64,000 nt of DNA. Source: Lumbricus terrestris. Lineage: Eukaryota > Annelida > Clitellata > Crassiclitellata > Lumbricidae. The notes beneath the pieces are model-generated. The model was given only the letters and a program-made list of their open reading frames with translations. It was not told the DNA's origin and searched no databases. The DNA is taken from assembly GCA_949752735.1 (NCBI GenBank), contig OX457053.1, positions 11,285,638 to 11,349,637 of the forward strand. Reading direction: 5' to 3'. The position numbers were made by a program, and so were the translations under genes. This document shows positions 11,245-22,456 of this stretch, one piece after another (positions within the stretch are counted from its first letter, which is position 1; each line of letters begins with the position of its first letter).

Positions 11245-11484
11245 CAGGGATGCCACTCATAGCTTTTTCTACCTAGATCAGGTTTTTTCGGTCTTGTCTA
11301 TGTTTCTAGGTTTTTGGTCAGGAGAGCAAATTTTAATCATCGGACGACTATAAAAGATCGTCAGAAATTTCAAGCCGGAAAAAATGGAAAAAATCCATGT
11401 TTTTTCAGAGAACTTGTCAATCTAGCCTTTTCTAGCCTTTTGCGACCAGATCTGACCTTTTCAAAATCCAGAGTGGCATCCCTG
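11245..11484. mobile_element. 240-bp MITE abutting the MED27 start codon
   Basis: Inverted ends CAGGGATGCCACTC (11245) and GAGTGGCATCCCTG (to 11484) match exactly. The MED27 ATG is at 11489, four bases beyond the right end, so the element must supply the immediate 5' UTR or promoter-proximal sequence unless a 5' UTR exon is spliced in. No clear target duplication. Confidence 0.8.
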
Positions 11485-11488
11485 CAAA

Positions 11489-14400
11489 ATGGCAACGAGC
11501 GAAGGCAGCACAAATGTCGAGAATTTACTAAAAGCTCTCAGATGCACTCAGGAACTACGTGCGAGTGTGTCTGCCGTGTTCGATAAAATCAGTAGTGGAT
11601 TAAAAGTTGACGAGGCTTCAACTGAGAAAGATAAAGTTTATTTATCTGATTTGAGAGAATGTTTGACAACCGTAAACACAGATGTCGAGTAAATATTATA
11701 TATTATCGCTCAGTGGGCTTTCGCTTAATTACATCGCAACTATGTATTCAAGTACTTATATATTCAGTATATTTAATTTTGGCTAGTTTCATTTGTTTAT
11801 TTTAACCTAAAATGATGCAACTTAAAACCTAAGAAATGGCTTCAGTTTTGTGTTTGTACCGTTTAAGGAACTGATGGGTGGTAGACTTGTATGCCTGGCA
11901 ATGATCGAAGTACTTTACAGCTCTGTATAAGTCGTTTGCACATTAATCTAGCTGTATACTCAGAGCTAAACGATTTCGTTGTTGGTGGCTGACTTTCTAT
12001 GAAAGAGAACTGAGCCACAATCCTTATCTGCAGACTTTACATGTTTTATACGACTGCCTGTTTTAGGTTGCTGGAAAAAGTGGCAAATGCCATACAGAGC
12101 CCACAGTTACCGTTTAGTCTGACTAGTCCTGGACATATGACACTCGATCCATTCCTTGACAAAACACCGTATTACCAGCAGATTGTCCAGACTTACAAAT
12201 GGTCCTCCAAGGTAGGTGAACATTCATACAGGTCTGTTAGACAGCACTCTAGTTTTGTTGACATGATTGTCTTGTTAACAGAAGTGAGCTTTGTCGTAAA
12301 TGATGTATTATAATGGGTGATTGGTGTGCTGTCACTTTTATGTCCATATCCTAACTTTCAAGATTTATTCTTTTTATGGCACACGTGCTTACTAATAAGA
12401 GTACTGGAAGGCCTACTTGCTTGCAAACTCTCCAACACTTGTTTCCTATTTTATCTCCTGTTTTGTCCACTTCCCCTTACATCTCTTGCCATTCAACTAC
12501 AGCATATATTATATATTATACATCCATCATATATTATATGTATTAGGACATGTGATATTGCACACCATCTGACTGCAGGACCTAATTTAGTCCATACTGC
12601 CCATCGATGTTATTTTGACTGAGCTAAGTATTGTGAATAAACTGCTACTTGGCTTTCATACAGTACTGGAGCAATCTTTAGGTTGGTGTTTACATGATCA
12701 TGACCTGATATGGATAAAAAATCGTATGTGAATTCCACCAGGAGCAAAGGCCTTTTCTTATTTTATGTGTGGGTTTAAAGCCTCCATTTGATGTTATCTG
12801 TATTATGATAATAAGTAAGTAAATGTGGGTTTAAAGCCTTCTTTTGATGTCATCTGCTAATAAGTAAATAAGTAAGTAAGTATCAACTTTAATTTTCTGT
12901 TGCAAGCATTCTGAGCTACAAATGATGCTATACATAAGCGTTTACATTCAAAGCCAAGACTTGTCAAAATATAACATACAATGAAAAAAGAAGGAAAAGG
13001 CTCTCTAGAAAAAAGAAAAAGACTCTCTAGAAATCAATAAGAGTAGGAGAAAAAAGATCACTGATGACAACTTTAAGAGAAAGGCAAAAGAACTGGATTG
13101 GGCACATATTAAGAGGAGACTTCCTCCTCCTAGGATAAATAATAGAATGGAGATTGGAAGAAAAAACAAAGAGAGGAAGACCGAGACAGATGATGCTGGG
13201 ATGGATAATGACTGACGGATACAACAAACTGAAGAGAAAAGCGAAGAGAAGAATGGCGTCATTGGAAGTTTGAACCTGCCAAGGAGGAGCAGAGAGCTTA
13301 AAGAAGAAGATGAGTAGATTTAATTCATTGCATTACTTAAGCATTACGTTTGCTTAATAGTCCGATGCAATCCGAAAATTAAGTTACGGTCCTATTGCAA
13401 TCTCGCTTATTCGTCTTCATAGACGCAGAATCACGCAAGCCTCGCAATGCAACTTCTGCACAGCAATCTGCCAAAACGTTCGATGATGCCTGGACTGCCG
13501 GGTGCGAAAAGACCAAAGCGACCGATGATCGTCGTCTGCTCAATGCCACCGCAGTAAGTTCATCTGATGCCTGCTTTTCTGAGCCCTCTGCAGTGACTTT
13601 TGCTGGACTGGGAGCCAGGTCATTTTAAGGTTGTTGTCTTGCCAGGCTTTCATTGACCTAGGTGCATTCATTTGAAGGTTGTGGGGCGAAGTGGTGTAGT
13701 GAGTATGTTCGTTACCTTGCAGCCGGAGTGTTGCAGGTTTAAATCCACCTCGAGCCGCCTCGTAGAGTCCTTCACTCGCATTTGCTCATGAGTTTTGGCA
13801 TGGAACTCCGATTCAGTGTCTGCGCTGTAGTTGGGAGCGCTTCTGACTGCAAGTAGGAATCTTGAAGGGGCGCTATAACAAGTGCACATACGTACTTAAC
13901 GCATACTAATTCATTCGCATTATTTGTCGACATCATGCTTAATCGTGATTCACAATCACCACACCCAATCTTAGTTTTAAAGATCTCATTTCCTTTCTGT
14001 AGTGTTGATTTTATTTTATTTAATATCCTGGATAATATTCGCTAAAGTCTAATTAATGCAATATTCTTGCTTTCACTTAGGCTGTGTTTTGTCTCTTTGG
14101 TTGGTCACAGAAAGGTTTGTGGTCTACCCTGAATCAAAGGCAAAACTTATCTTTAAACTCTGTCGATCAGCAGAGATGAGATCTCTCATGACAACTCTGG
14201 ATAGAGTGTGCACCTTTTGTCAACATTATAGGAAATATGTCTGTCAGTTTGTGCACCTTTTGTCAATATTATGCACAACATCATATGATAAAGTCGTCTT
14301 TTGCTGGACTGCAAGTGTTTTTGAAGCTGATTAGAGTTTAAATTTCATGTATTTCTTTGATTTTAGAAATGCTGATATGATAGTTCAGCAGTGCAGTCGC

Positions 14401-16952
14401 ATCTTTCCAGATATGAACATTCAGTTGTCTCATCCAATTGGTAATCCAGCTGTAATCCAGGTACACGTAAATCTGCGTTAATCCTTCCAACGTAAACTGT
14501 AAATCTGTAATCCAAGTTTACTTGTAATTGCAGACTGCGAAAGTTTTTTATGAAACTTCTGAGTGTGTTTTAAGTTAATGAAAAACTGTTGTAAAAGTAT
14601 GTGTACTTGTTATAGCGCCCTTCAAGAAGCGCTCCCGACTTCAGTACGGACAATGAATCGGAGTTTCACGTCGAAGCGCTGAGCAATTGCTAGTGAAGCA
14701 CTTGCCCAGAGTACCTACCTTTCTTCACAATGACCGAATATAGTAATAATGATATATATTATATTGTTATTTGTTGTTGTTTACTATTTAAGACCACAGT
14801 GGGAAGGACTATGAAGGCGCTTATTGTGCTGCGAGGTCTAACTATAGAATGGGTCGTCGTCAAAGCTTTTCATGAAGACTTCAGTTTGGAAAATGAGAAA
14901 GTGAGTGATTCTGTGTGGTTTGAAATTTCTATACATTTGTTGTGTAATGAAGCAGTTGCATTTTGCCTGGATTTCAATTTTTTTTATTTTTTGTTGCTTA
15001 CAAATGATCATGTATACGCAAGATAACTTTAAACATTTTGAAATAACAATTGCAATTACAGAAACTGATCATTGATGAAGGTAGTGCACGGACTCAATGA
15101 TGGGAATGAAAATCGCGTTAGGTAGGTGCCCTAAGTGCCAGGTAATTCGTGTAAGATGTTGGGAGATAATCATCAACTGGTTGTTGGAAGAACAGTAGCA
15201 ACAAACATGAAAAAAGGATGACTAAACGACAATTAATTTCTTTAAGACTAGATATTTGTTTTTGCTATGTATTCTCGTTTTGATTGTTTAAATTGAGCGT
15301 GGTATTTCTCTTCTAAATTCCTTATCATCATTGAAATGCTTAGTTATCTTGTTAATGATTTATATAGGTCAGTAGTACTAGATTGTAACATTATTGGGAA
15401 TTGTTCAATGTTTTGATTCAATCTGTATTAAACCTTGTCTAGGGAATTGACTTATGGTCGTCCTCGAAACATCTTGTCTTTCAAAAGGTAAACTTCTGCT
15501 ACGAATTTTAATAATTGAGATGATATTAAATTGGACAACAGTCTGATATAGCCAAGCGTTGAGTTTTAACATAAGTAGATTTCATGATTGACTTTCACAT
15601 GTTAAGTACTTAAGTAATAGTACTTAAGTAATAGCAATAAGAATCTTCATTTATTTCTCAAACTGACACAATGCAGTGTGATTACAATCAGTAATGAACG
15701 GATGATCACAAGTTATTACAGGAGTCGCATTTAACTGTTGGCAGCCGTGCAAGATTCATTCATTCATTTCGAGAATTTATATAGCGCCTCTTCGAGAAAC
15801 CTACCCAGAGGCGCTCCCAGCCACAGCTAAAAAGTAGGATATGAGCGACTTATAAAAAGCATTTGAATTTAGCCTAGGCATAAGTAGCAAGGTTAGTGGG
15901 AGGCGATTCATTCCAGATAGTCATCATGTGCTACTACTCAGTGTGCCTACTTGCTCTGCTGAATGGAAGATTGAATGGACCTTTGGGCGGGGGGAAAGGG
16001 GTCCCGCATCTGCGCACTCATTGTGCCAAAGTGTTTACCCAAACCCCCCACTCCAAAAAGTAGACTTGTCTCTGGGTTTTTCAGATTACACAGCACGCAC
16101 GGTCTGCTTCGCTTACGTATTCGGCAGCTGTCTCCGACATACCCTTGCGAACGTTTCTGGTAGGATGATGTTTAGTTTACCTTGTCTTACTAAGGATCTA
16201 TATGTTTTTTACACTACTATCTCTATTTTTTTACATTATTTCAAAAGGTAGTATACGTCTATGGTGAAATCTTATCTCTGATGTTCCTTACATTACAATA
16301 TGCATCTCTATTTTATCTCTGTTTTCTCCTGTGTGATACATGTAGTGTGCTGCTATGGTGGAAGTATATGTCTGGTTGTCTTATGCTGGTATACATAATG
16401 AAATTTTATTCGTGTGTTGCAAAAGGCTGAGGTGCAGTAACAGGTGCAGTTTCTTTTGGTGTATGTGCATTCTGTACCACTGTCTAATAAAAAAGGTGTC
16501 TATTACTGATTGATGGATATCTTGTACATTTGAACTTCCTATAGATCCACAGCAATGAGCAATCGGCCATTTAACAACCAACAAGAGTTTACATAGGAAT
16601 ATACCTTCTGAAATTTAAGCTTCTGACAATCTGAAAAAGAACGCTAATCAAGACGGATATTTAGTTTTTTTATTGACACAGCATTCGTTTCAGTATATTT
16701 GATACAGACTCTAATATGTAGAATTTAAATATTACTTACTTTTTATCTTCACTACGCTTGTGTCTTGTGTTGTTCGGAATCCTTTGTTGTGATCAGCATT
16801 GTTCTTTGTGTTTTCAGGCATGGCTGAACACATACAAGACGTTGTTCTCTGCCTCTTGCCAGAAATGTGGAAAGATGCTTCAGAACTATTTACCTCCAAC
16901 GTGGCACGATTGCAGAAGTTTTGAAGCTTACCACGATCACTGCCGACCATAA
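11489..16952 (+). CDS. MED27: Mediator complex subunit 27, complete
   Basis: Nuclear subunit of the Mediator co-activator linking transcription factors to RNA polymerase II. Eight exons: 11489-11688, 12067-12211, 13423-13553, 14367-14460, 14793-14900, 15443-15487, 16085-16159 and 16818-16952 (TAA). Phases are consistent and the total is 310 aa, against 311 in human MED27. The N-terminus aligns with the human protein from the first residues, which supports this ATG. Landmarks are DKTPYYQQIVQTYKWSSK (exon 2), the basic AKRPKRP stretch (exon 3), SRIFPDMNIQLSHP (exon 4), and the C-terminal CQKCGKML...LPPTWHD...EAYHDHC with the conserved Cys pair and His/Cys typical of the family. No inactivating change is seen. 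A MITE ends 4 bp before the ATG. Confidence 0.96.
13080..13310 (+). mobile_element. LINE C-terminal fragment
   Basis: One frame reads KNWIGHILRGDFLL, then KRGRPRQMMLGW and KLKRKAKRRMASLE. This is the usual sequence after the reverse transcriptase in several non-LTR families. It lies in MED27 intron 2, is short, and is followed by A-rich DNA. Confidence 0.6.
13680..13896 (+). repeat. SINE-A copy in MED27 intron 3
   Basis: Shares the head (GTGGTGTAGTG), a B-box-like GGTTTAAATCC, the CTCCGATTCAGTGTCTGC body and the GGGGCGCTATAACAAGTGC tail with the copy at 1571. Confidence 0.85.
14606..14719 (-). repeat. SINE-A 3' half
   Basis: Reverse complement matches the SINE-A body and tail (CACTTGTTATAGCGCCCTTC in plus orientation); the tRNA-like head is missing. 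In MED27 intron 4. Confidence 0.75.
15640..15755 (-). repeat. SINE-B 3' fragment
   Basis: Reverse complement has CGACTCCTGTAATAACTTGTG and the CACTGCATTGTGTCAGTTTG block shared with 20429-20711 and 27445-27713. In MED27 intron 6; a minus-strand LINE/SINE tail (15765-15840) follows. Confidence 0.7.
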
Positions 16953-19109
16953 ATTAAGACTTGCTTGAGTGACGTGAAATGATTCTATATCTTAAAATTA
17001 TCCGTTTCCCTTACAGAGACAGAAAGGGTTGGAATGTGAATGGGCTATTGCTACCCTGTAAGGGCCATCGGAATAGTGGGAAATCGGAACAGTAGTTTTG
17101 AGCTATGTTCTTCTTCATCTCTCCTTTAATTGCTACGGAAATTTACTGAAATTTATTTGTTCGAAAATTTTCTAAACCACTTTTGAGGTATATTTTGGGC
17201 TACTTTCTTCTTCGTGTACTATAAGTTTGTTTGTATGTGCACTTGCTATAGCGCCCCTGCAAGCACTCTACTCAGAGGCGCTCCCGACTGCAGAGCGGAC
17301 ACTGCATCGGAATTTCACGCCGAAGCGCTGAGCAACTACGAGTGAAGGACTTGCCCAAGGTCCCTACACTGTGACTTGAGGTGGATTCGAACCTCAAAAT
17401 TTCCGGCTTCACGGCAACGACGCCACCACTACACCACCACGACCCACAATATAATAAAATTTATGGAAATATTCTAATCCGCTTTGGAGTAAAATAATTG
17501 CACATTTTTCACAGTGAATCTAATGATGTGCTAGGCAATTTTGTGTTCAGCTCTGAATATATATTTTATAATGTTTAACATTGCTTAGGGCATACTGTTA
17601 TGCTTTGGCAAGCACTCAACCATTCACTTTTCATCAGACTCTTGTACTGCCATTATTAGATCACAGTATTGATTAATAAAATGCCTGTGTACGTGTGTGT
17701 GTGTACTATGTATTTCACTCAGGCCTCGTTGTGGTATACATATTGACCACCTTTGTGTATGCAGTTTTCGCAAGAATGAAGCTACAAAAGAAAACTGGAG
17801 ATTAGGCATAGGCTACTTGGACGAATTTTCATGAAAACTATATGCAGATAATGTTGAGTGAACAAATTTGCATAAAGTACTAATTCAGAGCTGTGATCCA
17901 AACAGATCTGGTGAATGCTGAGTGTATAATGGGCAATAAATCTTCTAAAGTTTTTGATTTGTGAAAATTTATCTTCAAAAAAGCAAGGCAAGTTCATTTT
18001 TTCCTAGCTTCTCAAAGTTGTGATAATGCATGTGCTAAGACAGTGCTATTTCCAAGTAATTCATTCATTTGTTTTAAGTCATTCCACACGCCTAGAATTG
18101 AACTGATCTGTAGAATTCAGACTTTCAACAGGCACACTGGACTCCAGAGTGTAACAAGCATATTAAAAGTGTCTTTGTCTTGGCTAAAAGTTATCGACTT
18201 ATTGAATCACCGTCTCCAGTCAAAAGAAAAGATGTCTGAAGATAAAAAGATAAATGTAACAAAAACAAGTTAAATGGCTGTCGTCAGACATCACCAATCC
18301 AGTTTCCGCAATACATCACTGGTCTGACCATGCTCTACCTCCATCAAAGCTCTTGGTGTTACCATTGGAAATAAACTGTTTCAAAAGACCAACTATGTCA
18401 TCAAATGTGGCTCTGCCTCTATTAAATTCTGCTCTAGAAACACTTCAAAATCTTGGTGCATCCTCTGACTTTCAACTGATCGCTGATGCAACCATGACAT
18501 GAAGAACAATTATATTTCACCCTAAGACTGATGGGGATTTGAAAACGGAAAGACCAAATCCGACTAGAAGCCTGATGAGATTCAAACGCTATAAAGTCAT
18601 TTACTAAAAATTCCCATTTTACGAAAACACATGATAAACAGGCAGTCACTTCTTTGTTCAAAGCCGTTCTGTAAAACGAGATCCATTTAACTCGGATGGC
18701 TTTCTCCGAGTACCGGTAACCAAAATTTCACTCCCTTCTTTTAGTAACAACGTATTTATAAACCTCATGATTTTTAACTTTCCAGACAAATAATAGGCCT
18801 ATTCGCTCGAGGCGCTATATGTTGCACCATTTTGTAATGTAGATCTTTGTACACGTACAGCCGTTACAGCGTTTAGCCTGCCCTGCTAATAACTCGCGAT
18901 ATGCTTTGATGGTTTGCTTTACTCAGTATGCGACACAAATATGACACTGCATAAGGCCTGCAAGACTAGTATTATCCACATTTTTAGACCTGTATAATTA
19001 ATTTACGGACGAGGAAACATTTTACTGGAGAGCAATATTAAATACACCGGAAGTAGTACAAAATAGCCTTGTAAAGAAGACGGCAGCTTGATAAACTTCT
19101 TTCGTCAAC
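16953..19109. other. MED27-NCBP2AS2 spacer
   Basis: Holds SINE-A at 17228-17445 and a weak LINE-like trace near 18338-18440 (frame reading KALGVTIGNKLFQKTNYVIK, like an RT C-terminal part). The remainder, including 18700-19100, shows nothing recognisable. The NCBP2AS2 promoter must lie at its right end. Confidence 0.5.
17228..17445 (-). repeat. SINE-A, full copy
   Basis: Complete minus-strand copy from the GTGCACTTGCTATAGCGCCC tail to the tRNA-like head; the B box reads GGTTCGAATCC on the minus strand. Confidence 0.85.
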
Positions 19110-22100
19110 ATGCCTCTCAGATTCTTATTAAGGTTATAATAATAAAGTTTTGACCTTTGCTTATTTCTAAAGACCATTCGTTGCATAAATAATTTTTCAT
19201 AAGCTCCTTACGTGACTTTCAGAAGTGATGTGCATGTAGAATATACGCCGCTGTGATCAAAACTTTAGACGAGTTACGCAAGTTTGAGCCAAGTAAAGTA
19301 ATTACCGCAGTTCAAAACTTTGTTGCATAAGAAATCCTTCATTGTTCGTTCACTATACAGGTATAAAAATGTGGATAATGCTTGCAGGCCTGTTAATATT
19401 TGAACCGTGATATGACCTACTGGAGTTTGTTCATGTTCCGCTGATCAGGACAATTGAAAGTATGATAAGTATCTTATAAAAACCCAGTCTGTCTCTATTT
19501 CACCAGAGTGCTGTTTTGCAGCTGGTTATATTAAAGAATATACTTACTTACTTACTTTTTATTTGTTTTTGTATTAATACTGCTTCTGTAGTCACTCTTG
19601 TTTTGTTCGATTTAATGTGTCACTGTGCTACTTTTTAGCCATTGTATGTATATAGGTCATGTAAAGGAAGAGCGTTTGCCTCGTGCTAACAAGGATTAAT
19701 TACTGACTTACTTAAGTTGATGGGCAATCTTTTGAAACTAGAAATTAGTTTTATAAGTCATCGCAATAAGGTATGCCTCCATTTAAGGCACTATTCTTGA
19801 GGGTGAAGCCAACAGCGTAATAAATTACGGCTTCGCGTTATTTCTGCCAAAATTTAGTGACCAAATACTGTGATCTCTGAAGCGGAATTTATGGCCTTTG
19901 GCTAATAAAAATCTTAATCTAAATATTTGATGCAACTGGTTGATGGTAAAATTAAAAAACTCCTGAACTGAATAAAATACAGAACTATACAAAAACCAAA
20001 GCAGGTAAATGGAAGATTACCCAGTAAATTAACTCAAAGAGTTCGAGACAGTGCGGAGACACTATTATACTAAGCAGGAAATCATGGGAACAGTTCTATT
20101 ATTTTTTAGCTTTTTAAACAGGAATGCTATTACCAGTGTTCTATTATTTTCTATTTTAGGTATTTTGTCAACACCAACAGTGAAAAAGTAATTGAAAAGG
20201 TCTGTATGAAATGACAGGTTCAATGTTTTCTGCTGATAGTTTTTGTTGCTGATTCTTCACCTCATGCGTTTTTTGGCATAAAGCTTAGAATATTCATTTA
20301 AACTAAGTAACAGATCTGCTTAGTTCACATCTGTTTTTCTCTAATCAGAGATATAACACACTATTATAGAAGAAAATAATCATAAGCATGAAATTGGAAA
20401 ACAAAGAAAGGACAATTTACTTCTAAATGGGTTTTTAGGGTAATGGTTAGCACTGTGGCATGTAGAGCGCATTGATGCTGGATCGCTGAACCCGCTACCC
20501 TTCCAATGGTCCACTCCACCTTCCAATCGGCAGATGGCATAGGTAAAATGAGCAGCAGGTCGTGATAGCACCCTGTTGGCTGCTGAAGTTAAATTTGACT
20601 CCTGTAATAACTTGTGATCGTACTATGAATTTTAATCATTCTGCGTTGTGTCAGTTTGAAATTAAACGAAGATCATTATTATTATTATTACCATTATTAT
20701 TATTATTATTTTACAATACTGGCAAGCACAGTAAGGATATGCTATGCCAAGCATGATGGATGATTATTGGATGTGTGACCAAAATTTCCTTTTCATCCAT
20801 GGACATTGTTATTGACGAGTTTCAACTGAGCAATCTGCATGTTGCTTGTAATAAAACCCAGGACCGGTGTGCTACAGGGCACTTACAGTAGCTGTAGAGC
20901 AACTTGTACAGCTAAAGACGAACATACTGACCAATGTGACCATTGATGAATTTGTTGGGTTTTTGTAGTTGGCTGAATCTTACCCAATGAGAAGAGCTGC
21001 CCAGCTGACGGCTTATGTATTTTTCAGAGGGAAAGCTCTTGGTGAGTAGCATCCATCCATCCTCTCATTTTCTCATCCTTGCGAACCACTAGACGGTGGA
21101 TGAATCTTTTCCATGAACCCATTGTGTTACTGTGGCTATTGCTGCCTCTGCTCGTAGTCTTGAAACTTTCTTTTCTTGTGGACTCTTTGAGGTGGGAGTG
21201 CCTCTCGTCAAGTTGTACTGTTAGAGGTGCTTTAGAAAACCATGATATAGGATAATACAGTGATTTCTTCTTATTTGATACTAAATTGTGCTGCTTGGTG
21301 ACCAAGTACTCTGTTTGATAGGTTTTGCAATTCTTGGATTACTCGTACTTTGCTAAAGTCGGGGCATGTCGTGATTTAACAGTGCGACAAATGTATTTTA
21401 GCTAGCATAGTAACAATTGAGAAGATTAATTGGGTCAAATTACCAACATCAAAAGGCTTGGACTTAAAGAATCATGTGGAATCGAAAACCATTTTGACGT
21501 GCATGTGTAGAAGGCAAATTTGAAATGCTGTTAGTTCGATAAATTGCAAGATGTCTTTGGTGTGCATCTTATGCATAAAATTACCACAACCATGCTTCCG
21601 TTTACTGCCTGTCAACCCGATCAAATAAACTGTAAACGGCTTTAGGGACCGTTAGTGCGTATGCATGGAGGGTGAACTCAAATGCGTATGCTTGTACATG
21701 AGGGTGGGGTGCACTGATAATGCACTTGTATAATTGTATATGCACAGGAAACTGGGAGAAGTAGATTTGGGAGAAGTAGGATTGGGAGAAGTAGGATTGG
21801 GAGAAGTAGGATTGGGAGAAGTAGGATTGGGAGAGGTGTTTCACATTGCCACTGATTGCTAAACTCTCGTGCGTCTCACCATATTTGCCAACGCAATTGA
21901 GCAACATGGATTCACACGTAGAGTGTTCCACAGGACTTGGGGAGGAGTGCGTCAAGCAGTTGCAAGAAGATTTCATGTACAAGTACAAATGTGACAAATT
22001 TTATGAATGTCTGCAATTCTCTGCATACAACATGAACCCTGATTGGTTGCTTAAAATTAATAAATCTAGCAAGGGAAAGTTGAAGCAAGTTGAGAATTTT

Positions 22101-22344
22101 GTTTAGAATCCTCCTAATTTTGCAGCCATGCTACAGAATGCAGCAAAATTTATTGTTTCGAATTGTTTGCGTGTCTGAATGAATATATGGCATTCGTATG
22201 ATTTGTGTTCACACAGGTGAAGACACTCTTAAGAAACTTCAGGACTCGGAGCCAATCCACGGCGCGAAATCATTCACGAAAACATTTACAGCCGAACTTA
22301 AGGACGGACTTAAGAAACTGAACGAGGACACGAAGAAGAAGTAG
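19110..22344 (+). CDS. NCBP2AS2: NCBP2AS2-like microprotein, complete
   Basis: Four exons: 19110-19132 (only 23 nt), 20160-20199, 20969-21041 and 22217-22344 (TAG). Phases 2, 0 and 1 agree, giving 87 aa. The start MPLRFLLRYF, then LAESYPMRRAAQLTAY and KLQDSE, match the conserved small protein encoded opposite NCBP2 in vertebrates (about 99 aa in human), which begins with a similar short basic-hydrophobic stretch and a SESRPIRRAAQLTA block. The human protein has been reported as a functional microprotein, but its biochemical role is not settled and I assign none here. All introns have GT-AG ends; the first donor (AG|gttata) is weak. The ATG is the only one giving a correctly phased exon with family-like N-terminal residues. 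Its stop is 112 bp from the ZNHIT2 ATG. Confidence 0.88.
19590..19720 (+). mobile_element. LINE 3' UTR remnant
   Basis: A GTTTTGTTCGATTTAATGTG block, then CATGTAAAGGAAGAGCGTTTG and a CTTACTTA end. It resembles the 3' ends of LINEs that terminate in TTAC repeats, as at 32170-32219. Low information; in NCBP2AS2 intron 1. Confidence 0.4.
20429..20711 (+). repeat. SINE-B, full copy
   Basis: Starts GGTTTTTAGGGTAATGGTTAG (A-box-like), has the GACTCCTGTAATAACTTGTG body and ends in (ATT)n. Copies at 27445 (+), 15640 (-) and 52690 (-) define the family. Confidence 0.8.
21755..21838. repeat. 15-bp tandem repeat
   Basis: Five copies of GGGAGAAGTAGGATT with few changes, in the last NCBP2AS2 intron. Confidence 0.85.
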
Positions 22345-22456
22345 TCCATCCGGTTGAAGTTGTCCGCACGCATTTAAAATTATTCGCCAATCAAAGAAAC
22401 TTGTATAAATTCTGCTTAATTTGGATAATCATTTAACCTTTACTGTAGCCATCGTT

